Translations under genes and position numbers: made by a program | DNA from: Vesta saturnalis | Taxonomy: Eukaryota; Arthropoda; Insecta; Coleoptera; Lampyridae | Reading direction: 5' to 3' | NCBI GenBank assembly: GCA_036346205.1 | Contig: JARFJB010002010.1 | Location: 1,899,001-1,963,000, forward strand | DNA length: 64,000 bases | The notes under the pieces: generated by a model | What the model was told of the DNA's origin: nothing | The model's input: the letters and a program-made list of their open reading frames with translations, nothing else | Database searches by the model: none | Part shown: positions 48,975 through 61,493 of the stretch, in pieces | How the letters are laid out: every line of letters starts with the position of its first letter | Numbering within the stretch: the stretch's first letter is position 1

Positions 48975-50985
48975 TTATCGACAGGTTCGAATACTGGAGT
49001 TAAGACAATAAATTATGTTTGAATAGGCAAGCAAGCAGTTCAAGGTAAATGTGATTTACAAATTTAGTAACAATTCAAGCTTAAGAATATGAATTTAGAA
49101 TAGAAATAAATAGGCAAATAGTTACAGTTAGATTTTGAAATATAAATTATGACTGTACAATATACATGACGTGGAACGCAATCTTTGAATTTAGGGAAGT
49201 AAAATGAGAATTTACTAAAATGAATAATTTCGGCGGGGCAAGTTACTTAATAGTTGAATAGTAAATAATTAGCAATCTTGAGGTGAACGGACTGCAGTTT
49301 TACTGCTTGTAGTTCGTTGAAATTGAATTTCTTCGGTCGAAGCGTGAATCGATGGAAAATTAAGATGGCAGTGGCGTTGTTGGATAATGACGGCGTTGGA
49401 TGACGTAGCGAAGTAGTAGAAAAGTAGATAAAACACGTAGTAAAACGCTATGGAAGAGAATAGGACATTAGGTGACGAAATTATACAAAAAGGAGTGCTG
49501 ACCTTGTAAGCTGGTAGCCACAAGCGTTTAAATAGATATTAAGAAAACAACACTCTTTAATGCTATAAAGACGTAAATATCACGTTAATTAAGTGACGAG
49601 AACTAGCATAAGGTTCAGGCACAAAACTATTTGGTCGTTGAACGATAAATCCGGAAATATGCGTTTTTATAAGAAAATCGCGTCAAACGAATAGCGGTTC
49701 AATGAATAGCGAATTAACAACTTTTTATGCACACTAACGGGCAGGAAACAAAAAAAAACGGAAACAAGGGTTCGAGACTAACGAACACAATTGCACCAAT
49801 AGGAATTAAGTAAAATGTATTTGTACGCCATCCGACGGTAAAAGTAAAGACGAATGATTCCATAGAGTAGATATTATAGAAATGTAACCAATTTATATAA
49901 GAGAACGTAACAATTTGTTCGTTCCTTATCATTTGACCACATTAAAATCTGTATTCAAAGCTTCTGCATACCTCTAATCATAAACATTTCATATTTCAGA
50001 ATTGGATTTGTTAAAAGTTAAAAAGAATAATGGATATAAAGTTTAACGCCTCAAACATTCTTCAGTATTTGATTTGTAACAATTTTAAATTATATTAGTA
50101 AGTTACCAAACAAACAAATCCAGGGCATCACGTTTTTTTTTGGAAAAATAAGAAATCGTAAATGACGGCATGACAACGTAAACAGTTTATGAAGTAGTCT
50201 ATATACACAAACAGAGTTGTGGTAATGCTGCATTTTTCAGCTAGCTTTACTTCTAAATTTTTGAGAAGAAGTAATACATGAAACATTTCTAAATAGTATT
50301 ACAGTTTTCCTAAAACTCATTAAAGATAACCATTAGTTTATTTTTTTACCACTATCTACCCAACAGATAAACGTAATGTTTCTTAAGCTACAATACATAA
50401 TCAAAAAGGAATGTTTGTATTCTAAGTGGTACATAACGATTGATGGCACTGAACAATAAATGGTCAGAATCCTCATTGTTTCTTTGATAACGTCATCAAC
50501 TTCAAATAGATTTAATTCTGTATATGTAACAACGTTTAGATTGCTTGATACTTAATCTTCAGTGGTTTTTTAAAGAAATAGTAGCATTCTAAAATTGTCA
50601 AGTATATCAAATGAAAATAGTCCTTAATGTACTCTCTTGGTCATAAGTAATATCCCGGCATATGTGTAGGCAACCAACCTCCCACTTTGCCAATGTGAGC
50701 CGAAAATGTTTGCATGGAGAAGGGATACAATCATTCTTTTATTATATTTGTACATTTATATATTTATTATTAATTAGAAAAAAAAACAACAAATAATATC
50801 ATTATCACAATTACATATTTTTAGTATCCGGTGAAAATAGTATATTTATGTGACACAATACAGAATCTCTATACTCCTTGTCCAATTTACTTAAGTAAAG
50901 TAAATAATGTTAGTTTCTACAAAAATATTTATATAAACGCGTGACTAATAATATTTTGAAATTATGTAAAGATAAATAGACTACT
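48975..50985. other. No gene identified
   Basis: AT-rich. A slightly GC-richer patch at ~49210-49560 has no recognised motif on either strand. Confidence 0.5.
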
Positions 50986-50989
50986 TATA

Positions 50990-51153
50990 TAATTAAAAAT
51001 TATTATTAATTTTATTAAATACATAAATAAAAAGTTTACCTCGAGTAGGATTTGAACCTACGACCTGTACTTTGCTAGAGTACCGCGCTAACCAACTGCG
51101 CCATCAAGGTTCAAGCCCCAATCGATGTAAATTTTGTCTTATGTATGTAGAAC
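50990..51153 (-). repeat. tRNA-bearing repeat, copy 2
   Basis: Identical to 12714-12878 except for one missing T near 51139. The flanks differ completely. Confidence 0.85.
51037..51110 (-). tRNA. tRNA-like gene, anticodon AGC (Ala by codon), copy 2
   Basis: All 74 positions are identical to the copy at 12761-12834, including A and B boxes, the T5 terminator and the C3:G70 pair in place of G3:U70. Confidence 0.75.
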
Positions 51154-51647
51154 TGATGTAAATTCTAAACTACTTATTTAATTAATGTAATAATATTAAT
51201 AATGTATAAATCCCTTATAATATTAACTGATAGTGACCGATTTATTAAGTAACAGTAACTTCAGTTTTTTTAGGTTGAAGTGTAAGGTAACAATTATTTA
51301 AACTTGATTTGAAATACGTAAGACATAATATTATTATGCTTAAATAAGTATGCTTTCGTCCATGATGAATCATTCACAATTCAGGAAATCAATGAATCAA
51401 TGCGTTAGTGATTATATTCATTAATGTCATTTCAAGATTCGGATACAGATGTTTAGAAATATAAATAAGAGTTGAAACATTGTAAAGAATACAATACATA
51501 AATTAAGGTTTAGTTTCAATAAATTAAACTGAACTTTAAATACTTAAGTCAAAGAAAATATAAACATAGTAGTAAGAATTCCAAGCTAACAGTGTCGTTA
51601 TTGTAGCTCTTGCCACAATAAAGACATAAATATGGAATTCTATTATA

Positions 51648-53810
51648 CTGGGTGTATTTTAAAATCACCGACAAACGAAAACTGGAGATTCTATGATTCA
51701 AAATAAGACAAAAATTACCATAAACGCTTTTCTGAAAATGCTTTCTAACCGAGATACAGGTTGATTAAAAAATAATTTTTTTAAGATTTTTTTAAGATTC
51801 CTCAAAAACTACAAAGATATTACACTGAGATTTGGTACACCTAAATGTCTAATTAAGTACAATTAATCAGGTAAGCTTGAGTCAACTGGCTCCATCCAGT
51901 GGCGTAGAATATATTAAGTTAATCACTTTAAGTAAAAAAAACGTACGTCCCTGCTTTATCGAAGAAATATTTTTTTGTTAAATTCAACATTTAATTCTGC
52001 AAATAAAATCATACTTAGTATTTTTTCGATTCGGCACCCGTTTTTGAAATATTTTACATTAACATAAACGACTACATTATTCAGTAATAACCAAATTAAA
52101 TAAATCAGAGATTGCTTTGCATTTGACAGTTACGTATCTTAAGTTTGTTAAAATAGTTGCATTTACGCGTGTTTTGTAATTCATTGTTTGTGTCAATTAC
52201 TGTGAAAAAATGAATTGTTCCAAACGAGAACTGGTCGATATGCATTTATGTTATGGTAATACTAATTGCAACGTTCGTGCAGCTGCTCGACTTTATGAAC
52301 AAAAATTTCCAAATAGAAGACATCCACATCATACTACGTTTAGAACCGTTCATCGTAACTTGTTAGAGTCTGGAAGTTTAAAACAAAAGAAAAATTCCGG
52401 ACGAAATGCTCGTGTACCAGTTGAAATTGAGAAACAAATTTTAGATAGAGTTTATGAAAGTTCAGTTCAGTTTTAGGTTTAGAATTAAGTGTGTCGCATA
52501 GCAAGTCTTGGAAAGTTTTACGAGAACAAAATTTACATCCCTTTCGCCTACAAAAAGTGCATGCATTATTGCCTGCTGACCATCCTCGTCGAATTAATTT
52601 TTGCGAATGGTTTTTAAATAAAAATGCTGAAGATGTACAATTTGTTAGAAACTTATTGACCACTGATGAGTGTATTTTTTCCCGAAATGGAATAATAAAC
52701 TTGCATAATTCCCACAAATGGTTAGATGAAAATCAGCATCCAACTGTAGTTACAGCTCACCAACATAGATTTAGCGAAAATATTTAGATAGGTATACTAG
52801 ACGATCACCTAATCGGACCTATCCGTTTTCCTCAAAGACTTACTGGCGAATTCTATTTAAATTTGTTGAGAGAAGATTTTCCAGAATTGTTTGACGACGT
52901 ACCCGTAGATGTTAGAATGAACATGTATTTCATGCATGATGGTGCACCACCACATTCTACACGAAACGTCAGAGAATTTTTAAATGCATGGTTCCCTGTA
53001 CGCTGGATTGGACCAGGAAGTGAAGTACCGTGGCCGGCACGATCGCCAGATTTAAACCCATTGCATTTTATTTGTGTGGGAGTATCTGAAAACTCGTGTC
53101 TATTCTGTTCAAATTGATAATCGAGAGCAACTTTGAAATCGCATACAGATGGCATGCGATGAGATTAGGGCTATGCCACAAATTTTTCAGCGTGTCAGGT
53201 TTCATTTGCTAAGAAGAAGAAGCTTGCATTCAAAAGGAAGGACATTTTAAGCAATATGTATAAAAATAATTATTATTTTGTTTTTGATTCCCTCAATATC
53301 TCTTTAATAATGTACCTAATAGTTAACTGTGTTATTTTTTTGTAAAATAAAACAAAGTTTGATTTTTATTGAATAGTGTGGTCGTTTACGTTAATGCAAT
53401 ATATTTCAAAAACGGGGTGCCGAATCGAAAAAATACTAAGTATGATTTTATTTGCAGAATTAAATATTGAATCTATCAAAAAAATATTTCTTCAAAAAAA
53501 CCAGGGGCGTGCGTTTTTTTTTACTTAAACTAATTAACTTAAAATATTCTACGCCACTGGATGGAGTCAGTTGACTCAAACTCACCTGATTAATTGTATT
53601 TAATTAGAAATTTAGGTGTACCAAATCTCAATGTAATATCTTTTGTAGTTTTTGAGGAATCTTAAAAAACCTTAAAAGAAAGTATTTTTTAATCAATCTG
53701 TATCTCGGTTAGGAAGTATTTTCGGAAAAGCGTTTATGATCATTTTCGTCTTATTTTGAATCATAGAATCTCCAGTTTTCGTTTGTCGGTGATTTTAAAT
53801 ACACCCTGTA
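51648..53810 (+). mobile_element. DD41D mariner-superfamily element 6
   Basis: Ends TATACTGGGTGT (~51644-51655) and ACACCCTGTATA (~53801-53812), with inverted arms of ~440 bp (51648-52085 and 53373-53810). The arms share an AACGAAAACTGGAGATTCTA block near the tips and a GATTCGGCACCC block at the inner ends. Confidence 0.9.
52210..53250 (+). pseudogene. DD41D transposase, broken (element 6)
   Basis: It starts at the ATG at 52210 (MNCSKRELVDMHLCYG), with a helix-turn-helix including YEQKFPNRRHPHHTTFR. A frameshift near 52460 follows, then LREQNLHPFRLQ and LLTTDECIFSRNG (first Asp). A TAG lies at 52785-52787. After it come FMHDGAPPHSTRNVREFLN (second Asp) and SPDLNPLHFI, where the third catalytic Asp is His. 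Another frameshift shortly after shifts the C-terminus, whose decayed GGHF-like ending is near 53235-53250. Confidence 0.87.
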
Positions 53811-53812
53811 TA

Positions 53813-54440
53813 TTGCTTAGAAGCTATTTTGTTAGGTAATATCCTCGTTTGATTTATAAAAACAAATTTGAAAATATATCAAAAACTTGAACATGAAAAA
53901 AATTATGGAATATTCGACTTGGCACGCTACCTTCACACATTTCTGAATACTCTAAGGCTGACTGTCCATGTAAACATGTTCGGGTCGCATCGACGAAGTG
54001 GGATGTTGGTTGTCTACACGCAAGCCGGGACACTACTTATAACCAAAATAGTACATATAAAGTCATACTATTCCAGAAAATATCTTCAAAAATCTATCAT
54101 AGATCAAACCTTTCTCATCAGCTCACATGAAACTGGTTTAGTTCGGAAAACCGATTTTTAGCATTATAGTCCTGTATACTAGTTATTTGTTAAAATTATT
54201 ATTTCCTGATTTTGTTTGACATGCAATGAATTAGGCCTACTAACATCGTATGTGGTGTTTACTTAACAACGCGCAAGTAAAAATGGAACAAGCGGTTGCT
54301 AACCTAGGTAAATCGTTTCTTGAAAGTTGTATAAGCGAATGTCTGCGGAGATAAACCAGTTAGTAACATACCTTTGGTGAGTTTCATATTTAGGGTTGCC
54401 ATCCGTCCGGATGGATAGGGTGATGGTGCGGGTGCGGGTG
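53813..54440. other. No feature seen
   Basis: Ordinary AT-rich sequence up to the start of the microsatellite region. The ORF at 53868-54161 has no recognised motif. Confidence 0.5.
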
Positions 54441-54452
54441 TGCGAGTGTGTG

Positions 54453-54660
<208 letters not shown>

Positions 54661-54929
54661 AGTATATGTGTTATATATGTATATATATATGTGTATATTA
54701 TATATATGATGTATATATATATATAGTATATATATATATATTGTGTATGTATATGATGTGATATGATGTGTGTATGTGTGTGTATGTGTGTGATGTGTGA
54801 TAGTATGTATGTGTGTGTATGTTGTTTTATATATGTGTGTATATTATATATATATATATATATGTATGTATATATATGTGTATATATATATGTATGTATA
54901 TATATATGATATATATGTATATGTGTATT

Positions 54930-54967
<38 letters not shown>

Positions 54968-54984
54968 ATATGTATATATATATG

Positions 54985-55073
<89 letters not shown>

Positions 55074-55078
55074 ATATG

Positions 55079-55133
<55 letters not shown>

Positions 55134-55664
55134 ATATATATATAGTAGTATATATATATATATATATATATATAGTTATATATTATATATATATATATGT
55201 TTATATGTATATATTATATATATATGTAGTATATTGTATATTATGTATATATATATATATATTATATATTGTATATATATATGTATATTGTTATATTGTA
55301 TATGTGTATTATATGTATGTGTGTATGTTATGTATATGTTGTGTATGTGTATGTGTGTAGTGTAGTAGTGTGTTATGTGTATGTGTAGTTGTATATTGTA
55401 GTGTATTGTTGTGTTGTGTAGTTTAGTTATGTGTGTAGTGTATGTGTGTATGTAGTTATGTAGTGTGTAGTGTGTGTGTGTTGTACGTTGTGTGTATGTG
55501 TAGTGTGTATGTGTGTACGTGTGTTAGTGTGTGTGTTGTACGTGTTGTGTGTATGTGTGTGTGTGTTGTGTGTATGTGTGTATTGTTATGTGTGTATTGT
55601 GTATGTGTATGTGTGTATGTTGTATATATGTATATATTGTATATGTATATTGTGTATATATGTA

Positions 55665-55715
<51 letters not shown>

Positions 55716-55731
55716 GTGTATGTGTATATAT

Positions 55732-55791
<60 letters not shown>

Positions 55792-56100
55792 TGTATATAT
55801 ATATATGTATATATGTATTATGTATATATATATATATATGTGTATATGTGTATATGTGTATATGTATATTATGTGTATATATATGTATATATGTGATATA
55901 TGTTATATGTGTATATGTGTATATATTATGTGTATGTATATATGTGTGTATATATATGTGTGTATGTGTATGTATATATGTGTATATATGTGTGTGTGTA
56001 TATGTGTTATATGTGTGATGTATATGTGTATTGTGTATATGTTATATGATGTATATTGTATATATGTATATGTATATATATATATATTATATATGTGTTT
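54661..56100. repeat. (AT)n / (GTAT)n compound microsatellite
   Basis: Mixtures of TATATA and TGTATG. Period-2 DNA keeps frames open, giving Ile-Tyr and Cys-Val strings that are not genes. Confidence 0.97.
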
Positions 56101-56854
56101 GTATGTTTGTTTAGTTTTTGATTTGTTGTTATGTATGTGTTTATTTTTGTTTATGTTTGTGTTTGTATTTGTGTGTTTGCTATTTGTGTCTATGTGTTTG
56201 TGTTTTGTGTTTGTGTGTTTTGTGTATATGTGTGTTTGTGTGTGTGTGTGTGTGTGTTGTGTGTGTGTATGTGTATGTGTTATGTTGTGTGTATTGTGTT
56301 GTGTGTTGTGTGTGTTCGTGTGTTCAGTGTGTTGTATGTTGTGTGTTTGTTATTGTTGTGTTTGTATGTTTTGTGGTTTGTGTTGTGTTGTGTTTTGTTT
56401 GTGTTTATGTGTGTTGTGTGTTGTGTGTTTTCTAGTTTATGAGTTTGTTGTTTGTGTGATTGTGATTTGAGTTTCTGTTTGTGGTTTGTGTTTTGTATTG
56501 CATTTGTTGTGTTTGCGTTTTGTGTTTGTGTTTTGTGTGTTTGTATGTGTTTTGTTTGTGTTTTGTGTTTTGTGTGTTTGTGTGTTGTGTTGTTGTGTGT
56601 TTAGTGTTTATGTGTTGTGTGTTTTTGTTTTGTGTTTGTGTGTTTGTGTATTTGTGTTTTGTGTTTTGTATTGTGGTTTATGTTTGTTGATTTGTGTGTT
56701 TTGTTTGTGTATTTGTGTTTGTTATTTATGTTTTATGTATTTATGTGTTTTGTGTGTTTTGTTTTGTGTGTTTATGTGTTTATGTGTTTGTGTTTATGTG
56801 TGTTTGTGTTTATGTGTTTTTGTATTTTGTGTTTGTTTGTGTGTTTGTGTTTTA

Positions 56855-56896
<42 letters not shown>

Positions 56897-57204
56897 TATG
56901 TGTGTGTGTGTTTGTGATGTTGTGTTTGTGTGTTGTGTTTCTGTGTTGTGTGTTGTGTGTTTGTGTTTCTGTGTTCTTGTTCTGTGTTCGTGATTTTGTG
57001 AGTTTTGTGTTTGTGTGTTTGTGTGCTTGATTGTTGTGTTGTTTGTGTGTTCGTGTGTTTTTTTCTAGTTTATGAGTTTGTGTGTTTGTGTGATTGTGCG
57101 TTTGAGCGTTTCTGCGTTTGTGGGTTTGTGCGTTTGTGCATTTGTGTGTTTGCGTGTTTGCGTGTTTGTGTGTTTGCGTGTTTGTGTGTTTGTGTGTTGT
57201 AAAG
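56101..57204. repeat. GT/TTG-rich degenerate satellite
   Basis: TGTTTGTG-type units passing into the same GTTTGT hexamer family found after 58866. A variant block at ~57060-57170 (GTGATTGTGCGTTTGAGCG) recurs in that later array, so the arrays on both sides of the island are related. Confidence 0.95.
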
Positions 57205-58865
57205 AACCAGCGTCCTGTACTTATATGTTTTAGAATAAATTATGTGCGGACCATCCTGTATGTAAGATTTCATAAGTTTACGCGATATTGCACAACAAAT
57301 AATTTATTCATCACCGCTGACGTGTATTTCTAAGAAACCGTAAGTTTCTGCACGTCAGAACGATTTTAACCAATCACGTAACGGTATTCCCCGCACGGTA
57401 GCCGCGAAGCCGCCCACAGATGCACCTTTATAAACTCGCGACGCGCATAAAAAAACTCCTTCAGTAAGGAGATGAATCTTAGTAGATTCAAGTTAAGCCG
57501 ATATCCAGCAGCCGCCTCCGTACCGTCGACCGTTCCAGAAACCAGTAGCCGCAGCCGCTCCGTTTGCTTAGTGTAAGCACCGACCTGTTGTTCACCGACG
57601 AAGAGTCCTTCGCGATCGGGCGAGAACGCACACCACCTGCACCGGGCAACCTAAAGTTCAATTCTGTACTGCTATTGATAGACACGTAAGTTGTAAAGTT
57701 ATACATTCTGACAATTTACACTCAAACCCTACAGACCGTAAATAATTCCGGGCTGAGCTCCAGGGTTATACTACTAGCACCTAGAGTAGCACGAAGGGTA
57801 GATCCATCGTCACTCACCACAAAGTACACCTAGAGGAACGCAGGGTAGCCCCGACGTATCTCATCAACACTTGAGGGTGAAGGGTTGTTACAGGGCTGTA
57901 AAGACCTACGACCTTTCTCTTAGTATATACAGTAAAGACAGGCCGTCGCCTACGTCTTCTGGGCATTACTGAAATCCCGCTCGAAACTCATACACTATCT
58001 CCAGACAAACATAATAACCATACACGGTGTCTTTAAATTGCAGAGAATACCTCCATAACCTGTAGTATAAATTAGTAGTCCACCTAACCATCGTAAATAC
58101 CTGGTGCGAGAACGTTTGTATACAAATTAGAGATTACGTAGAGTATTCTATCTTTACGTAAACCTATTAGAGTAGTTTTAATATTAAGTATTTTGTTCCC
58201 TTGATTAATTATAAATAATTAAACTTAGTATAGAGATCGGTAATTAATTTAGTTAGATAAATAATCTAATTGCCTGCATTAAAACCGGTTATAATTGGAA
58301 AAAGACCGTCACAAGACCTCGCGTTTGTATACGTGCATTTCGCGTGTATTATTTCCCGGGAGTAAGACATCCTTGCTTCAGCGATCCAGAGTTACTAACG
58401 TATAAACACGATATCGATTTTCTCAAACGATTCGAGTTCATTGCGCTGGCGCCCCGACCAACAACGGTATCAAGGCTGACGCTCTCGCTACTATACGTGC
58501 AGGACCGTAACCTAAACTTTGCCTCTTAGGTAAGGAATAGATTAACAAGACCATCTTTTGTTCACAGAAGCGACGTCGCACCCAGTGACGCTAGGACCCG
58601 GACCGAGAAGTTCTCCTATACATTTTGTTAATTACCTTCTTATTCTATTTATTGTAAATATTTGGTTAATATACATTTTAAAAATGCTTTACGGTTTTTA
58701 TTTAAGGTTACAGTGTTAAGCCCATCCAGTACTTACTACGAACCACACCCCGTTTATAAAATAAACCCGATTGAGCAAAGCCGAGGCAAAATAAAACCGC
58801 GTTGGGTAACCAAACCAGAAGGGCGCAATATAAATTTGACGCTAAACGTAGGGAACGCATTACAG
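57205..58865 (+). mobile_element. Complex-sequence island, possible LTR retrotransposon remnant
   Basis: 1.66 kb of normal-complexity DNA sits inside the satellite. It begins TGTAAAGAACC, has TTTATAAAC at ~57427 with a downstream GACGCGCATAAAAA, and at 58447 TGGCGCCCCGACC, which resembles a tRNA primer-binding site just after a CATTGCGC sequence. The stretch 57205-58441 could thus be one LTR (~1.24 kb) followed by leader sequence. No gag-pol was found, and the second LTR is not visible. The interpretation is tentative. Confidence 0.35.
58447..58464 (+). other. Primer-binding-site-like motif
   Basis: TGGCGCCCCGACCAACAA has the TGGCGCC start common at retroelement primer-binding sites. No tRNA match was verified. 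Confidence 0.3.
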
Positions 58866-58992
58866 TGTGTTTGTGTGTTTGTGTGTTTGTGTGTTTGTGT
58901 GTTTGTGTGTTTGTGTGTTCGTGTGTTTGTGTGTTTGTGTGTTCGTGAGTATGTGTGTTTGTGTGTTTGTGTGTTTGTGTGTTTGTGTGTTT

Positions 58993-59032
<40 letters not shown>

Positions 59033-61459
59033 TGTGTGTGTGTTTGTGTGGTCGTGTGTTCGTGTGTTCGTGTGTTCGTGTGTTTGTGTGTTCGTGTGTT
59101 CGTGTGTTCGTGTGTTCGTGCGTTCGTGTGTTCGTGTGTTTTTGTGAGTTTGTGTGTTTGTGTGTTTGTGTGCTTGTGTGCTTGTGTGTTTGTGTGTTCG
59201 TGTGTTCGTGTGTTTTTCTGAGTTTGTGAGTTTGTGTGTTTGTGTGATTGTGCGTTTGAGCGTTTCTGCGTTTGTGGGTTTGTGCGTTTGTGCATTTGTG
59301 TGTTTGCGTGTTTGCGTGTGTGTGTGTTTGTGTATTAGTGTGTTTGTGTGTTTGTGTGTTTGTGTGTTTGTGTGCTTGTGTGCTTGTGTGTTTGTGTGTT
59401 CGTGTGTTCGTGTGTTTTTCTGAGTTTGTGAGTTTGTGTATTTGTGTGATTGTGCGTTTGAGCGTTTCTGCGTTTGTGGGTTTGTGTGTGTGTGTGTGTG
59501 TATGTGTGTGTGTTTGTGTGGTCGTGTGTTCGTGTGTTCGTGTGTTCGTGTGTTCGTGTGTTCGTGTGTTCGTGTGTTCGTGTGTTCGTGTGTTCGTGCG
59601 TTCGTGTGTTCGTGTGTTTTTGTGAGTTTGTGTGTTTGTGTGTTTGTGTGCTTGTGTGCTTGTGTGTTTGTGTGTTCGTGTGTTCGTGTGTTTTTCTGAG
59701 TTTGTGAGTTTGTGTGTTTGTGTGATTGTGCGTTTGAGCGTTTCTGCGTTTGTGGGTTTGTGCGTTTGTGCATTTGTGTGTTTGCGTGTTTGCGTGTTTG
59801 TGTGTTTGTGTGTTTGTGTGTTTGTGTGTTTGTGTGTTTGTGTGTTTGTGTGTTTGTGTGCTTGTGTGTTTGTGTGTTTGTGTGTTCGTGTGTTCGTGTG
59901 TTTTTCTGAGTTTGTGAGTTTGTGTGTTTGTGTGATTGTGCGTTTGAGCGTTTCTGCGTTTGTGGGTTTGTGCGTTTGTGCATTTGTGTGTTTGCGTGTT
60001 TGCGTGTTTGTGTTTGTGTATTAGTGTGTTTGTGTGTTTGTGTGTTTGTGTGTTTGTGTGTTTGTGTGTTTGTGTGTTTGTGTGTTTGTGTGTTTGTGTG
60101 TTTGTGTGTTTGTGTGTTTGTGTGTTTGTGTGTTTGTGTGTTTGTGTATTTGTGTGTTTGTGTGTTTGTGTGTTTGTGTGTTTGTGTGTTTGTGTGTTTG
60201 TGTTTTGTGATTTTAAGTGTTTGTGTGTTTGTGTGTTTGTGTCTGTGTGTCTGTGTGTCTGTGTGTATGTGTGTCTGTGTGTCTGTGTGTCGGTGTGTCT
60301 GTGTGTCTGTGTGCCTGTGTATCTGTGTGTCTGTGTGTCTGTGTTCGTGGGTTCGTGTGTTCGTGTGTTCGTGTGTTCGTGTGTTCGTGTGTTCGTGTGT
60401 TAGTGTGTTCGTGTGTTCGTGTGTTCGTGTGTTCGTGCGTTCGTGTGTTCGTGTGTTCGGGTGTTCTTCTGAGTTTGTTAGTTTGTGTTTGTGTGTTTGT
60501 GCGTTTGTGCGTTTCTGTGTCTGTGCGTTTGTGCGTTTGTTCGTTTTTGTGTTTGCGTGTTTGCGTGTTTGCGTGTTCACGTGTTTGCGTGTTTGAATGT
60601 TTGTGTGTTTGTGTGTTTGTGTGTTTGCGTGTTTGTGTGTTTGTGTGTTTGTGTGTTTGTATGTTTGTGTGTTTGTGTGTTTGTGTGTCTGTGTGTTTGT
60701 GTGTTTGTGTGTTTTGTGTTTGTGTGTCTGTGTGTTTGTGTGTTTGTGTGTTCGTGTGTTTGTGTGTTTTGTGTTTGTGTGCTTGGGTGTTTGTGTGTTT
60801 GTGTGCTTGTGTGCTTGTGTGTTGTGTATTTGTGTGTTTGTGTAGTTTATGTGTTTGTGTGTTTGTGTGTTTTGTGTTTGTGTTTTGTGATTTTAAGTGT
60901 TTGTGTGTTTGTGTGTTTGTGTCTGTGTGTCTGTGTGTCTGTGTGTATTGTGTCTGTGTGTCTGTGTGTGTGTGTCTGTGTGTCTGTGTCTGTGTATCTG
61001 TGTGTCTGTGTGTCTGTGTTCGTGTGTTCGTGTGTTCGTGTGTTCGTGTGTTCGTGTGTTCGTGTGTTCGTGTGTTAGTGTGTTCGTGTGTTCGTGTGTT
61101 CGTGTGTTCGTGCGTTCGTGTGTTCGTGTGTTCGGGTGTTCTTCTGAGTTTGTTAGTTTGTGTTTGTGTGTTTGTGCGTTTGTGCGTTTCTGTGTCTGTG
61201 CGTTTGTGCGTTTGTTCGTTTTTGTGTTTGCGTGTTTGCGTGTTTGCGTGTTCACGTGTTTGCGTGTTTGAATGTTTGTGTGTTTGTGTGTTTGTGTGTT
61301 TGCGTGTTTGTGTGTTTGTGTGTTTGTGTGTTTGTATGTTTGTGTGTTTGTGTGTTTGTGTGTCTGTGTGTTTGTGTGTTTGTGTGTTTGTGTTTGTGTG
61401 TCTGTGTGTTTGTGTGTTTGTGTGTTTGTGTGTTTGTGTGTTTGTGTGTTTGTGTGTTT

Positions 61460-61493
<34 letters not shown>

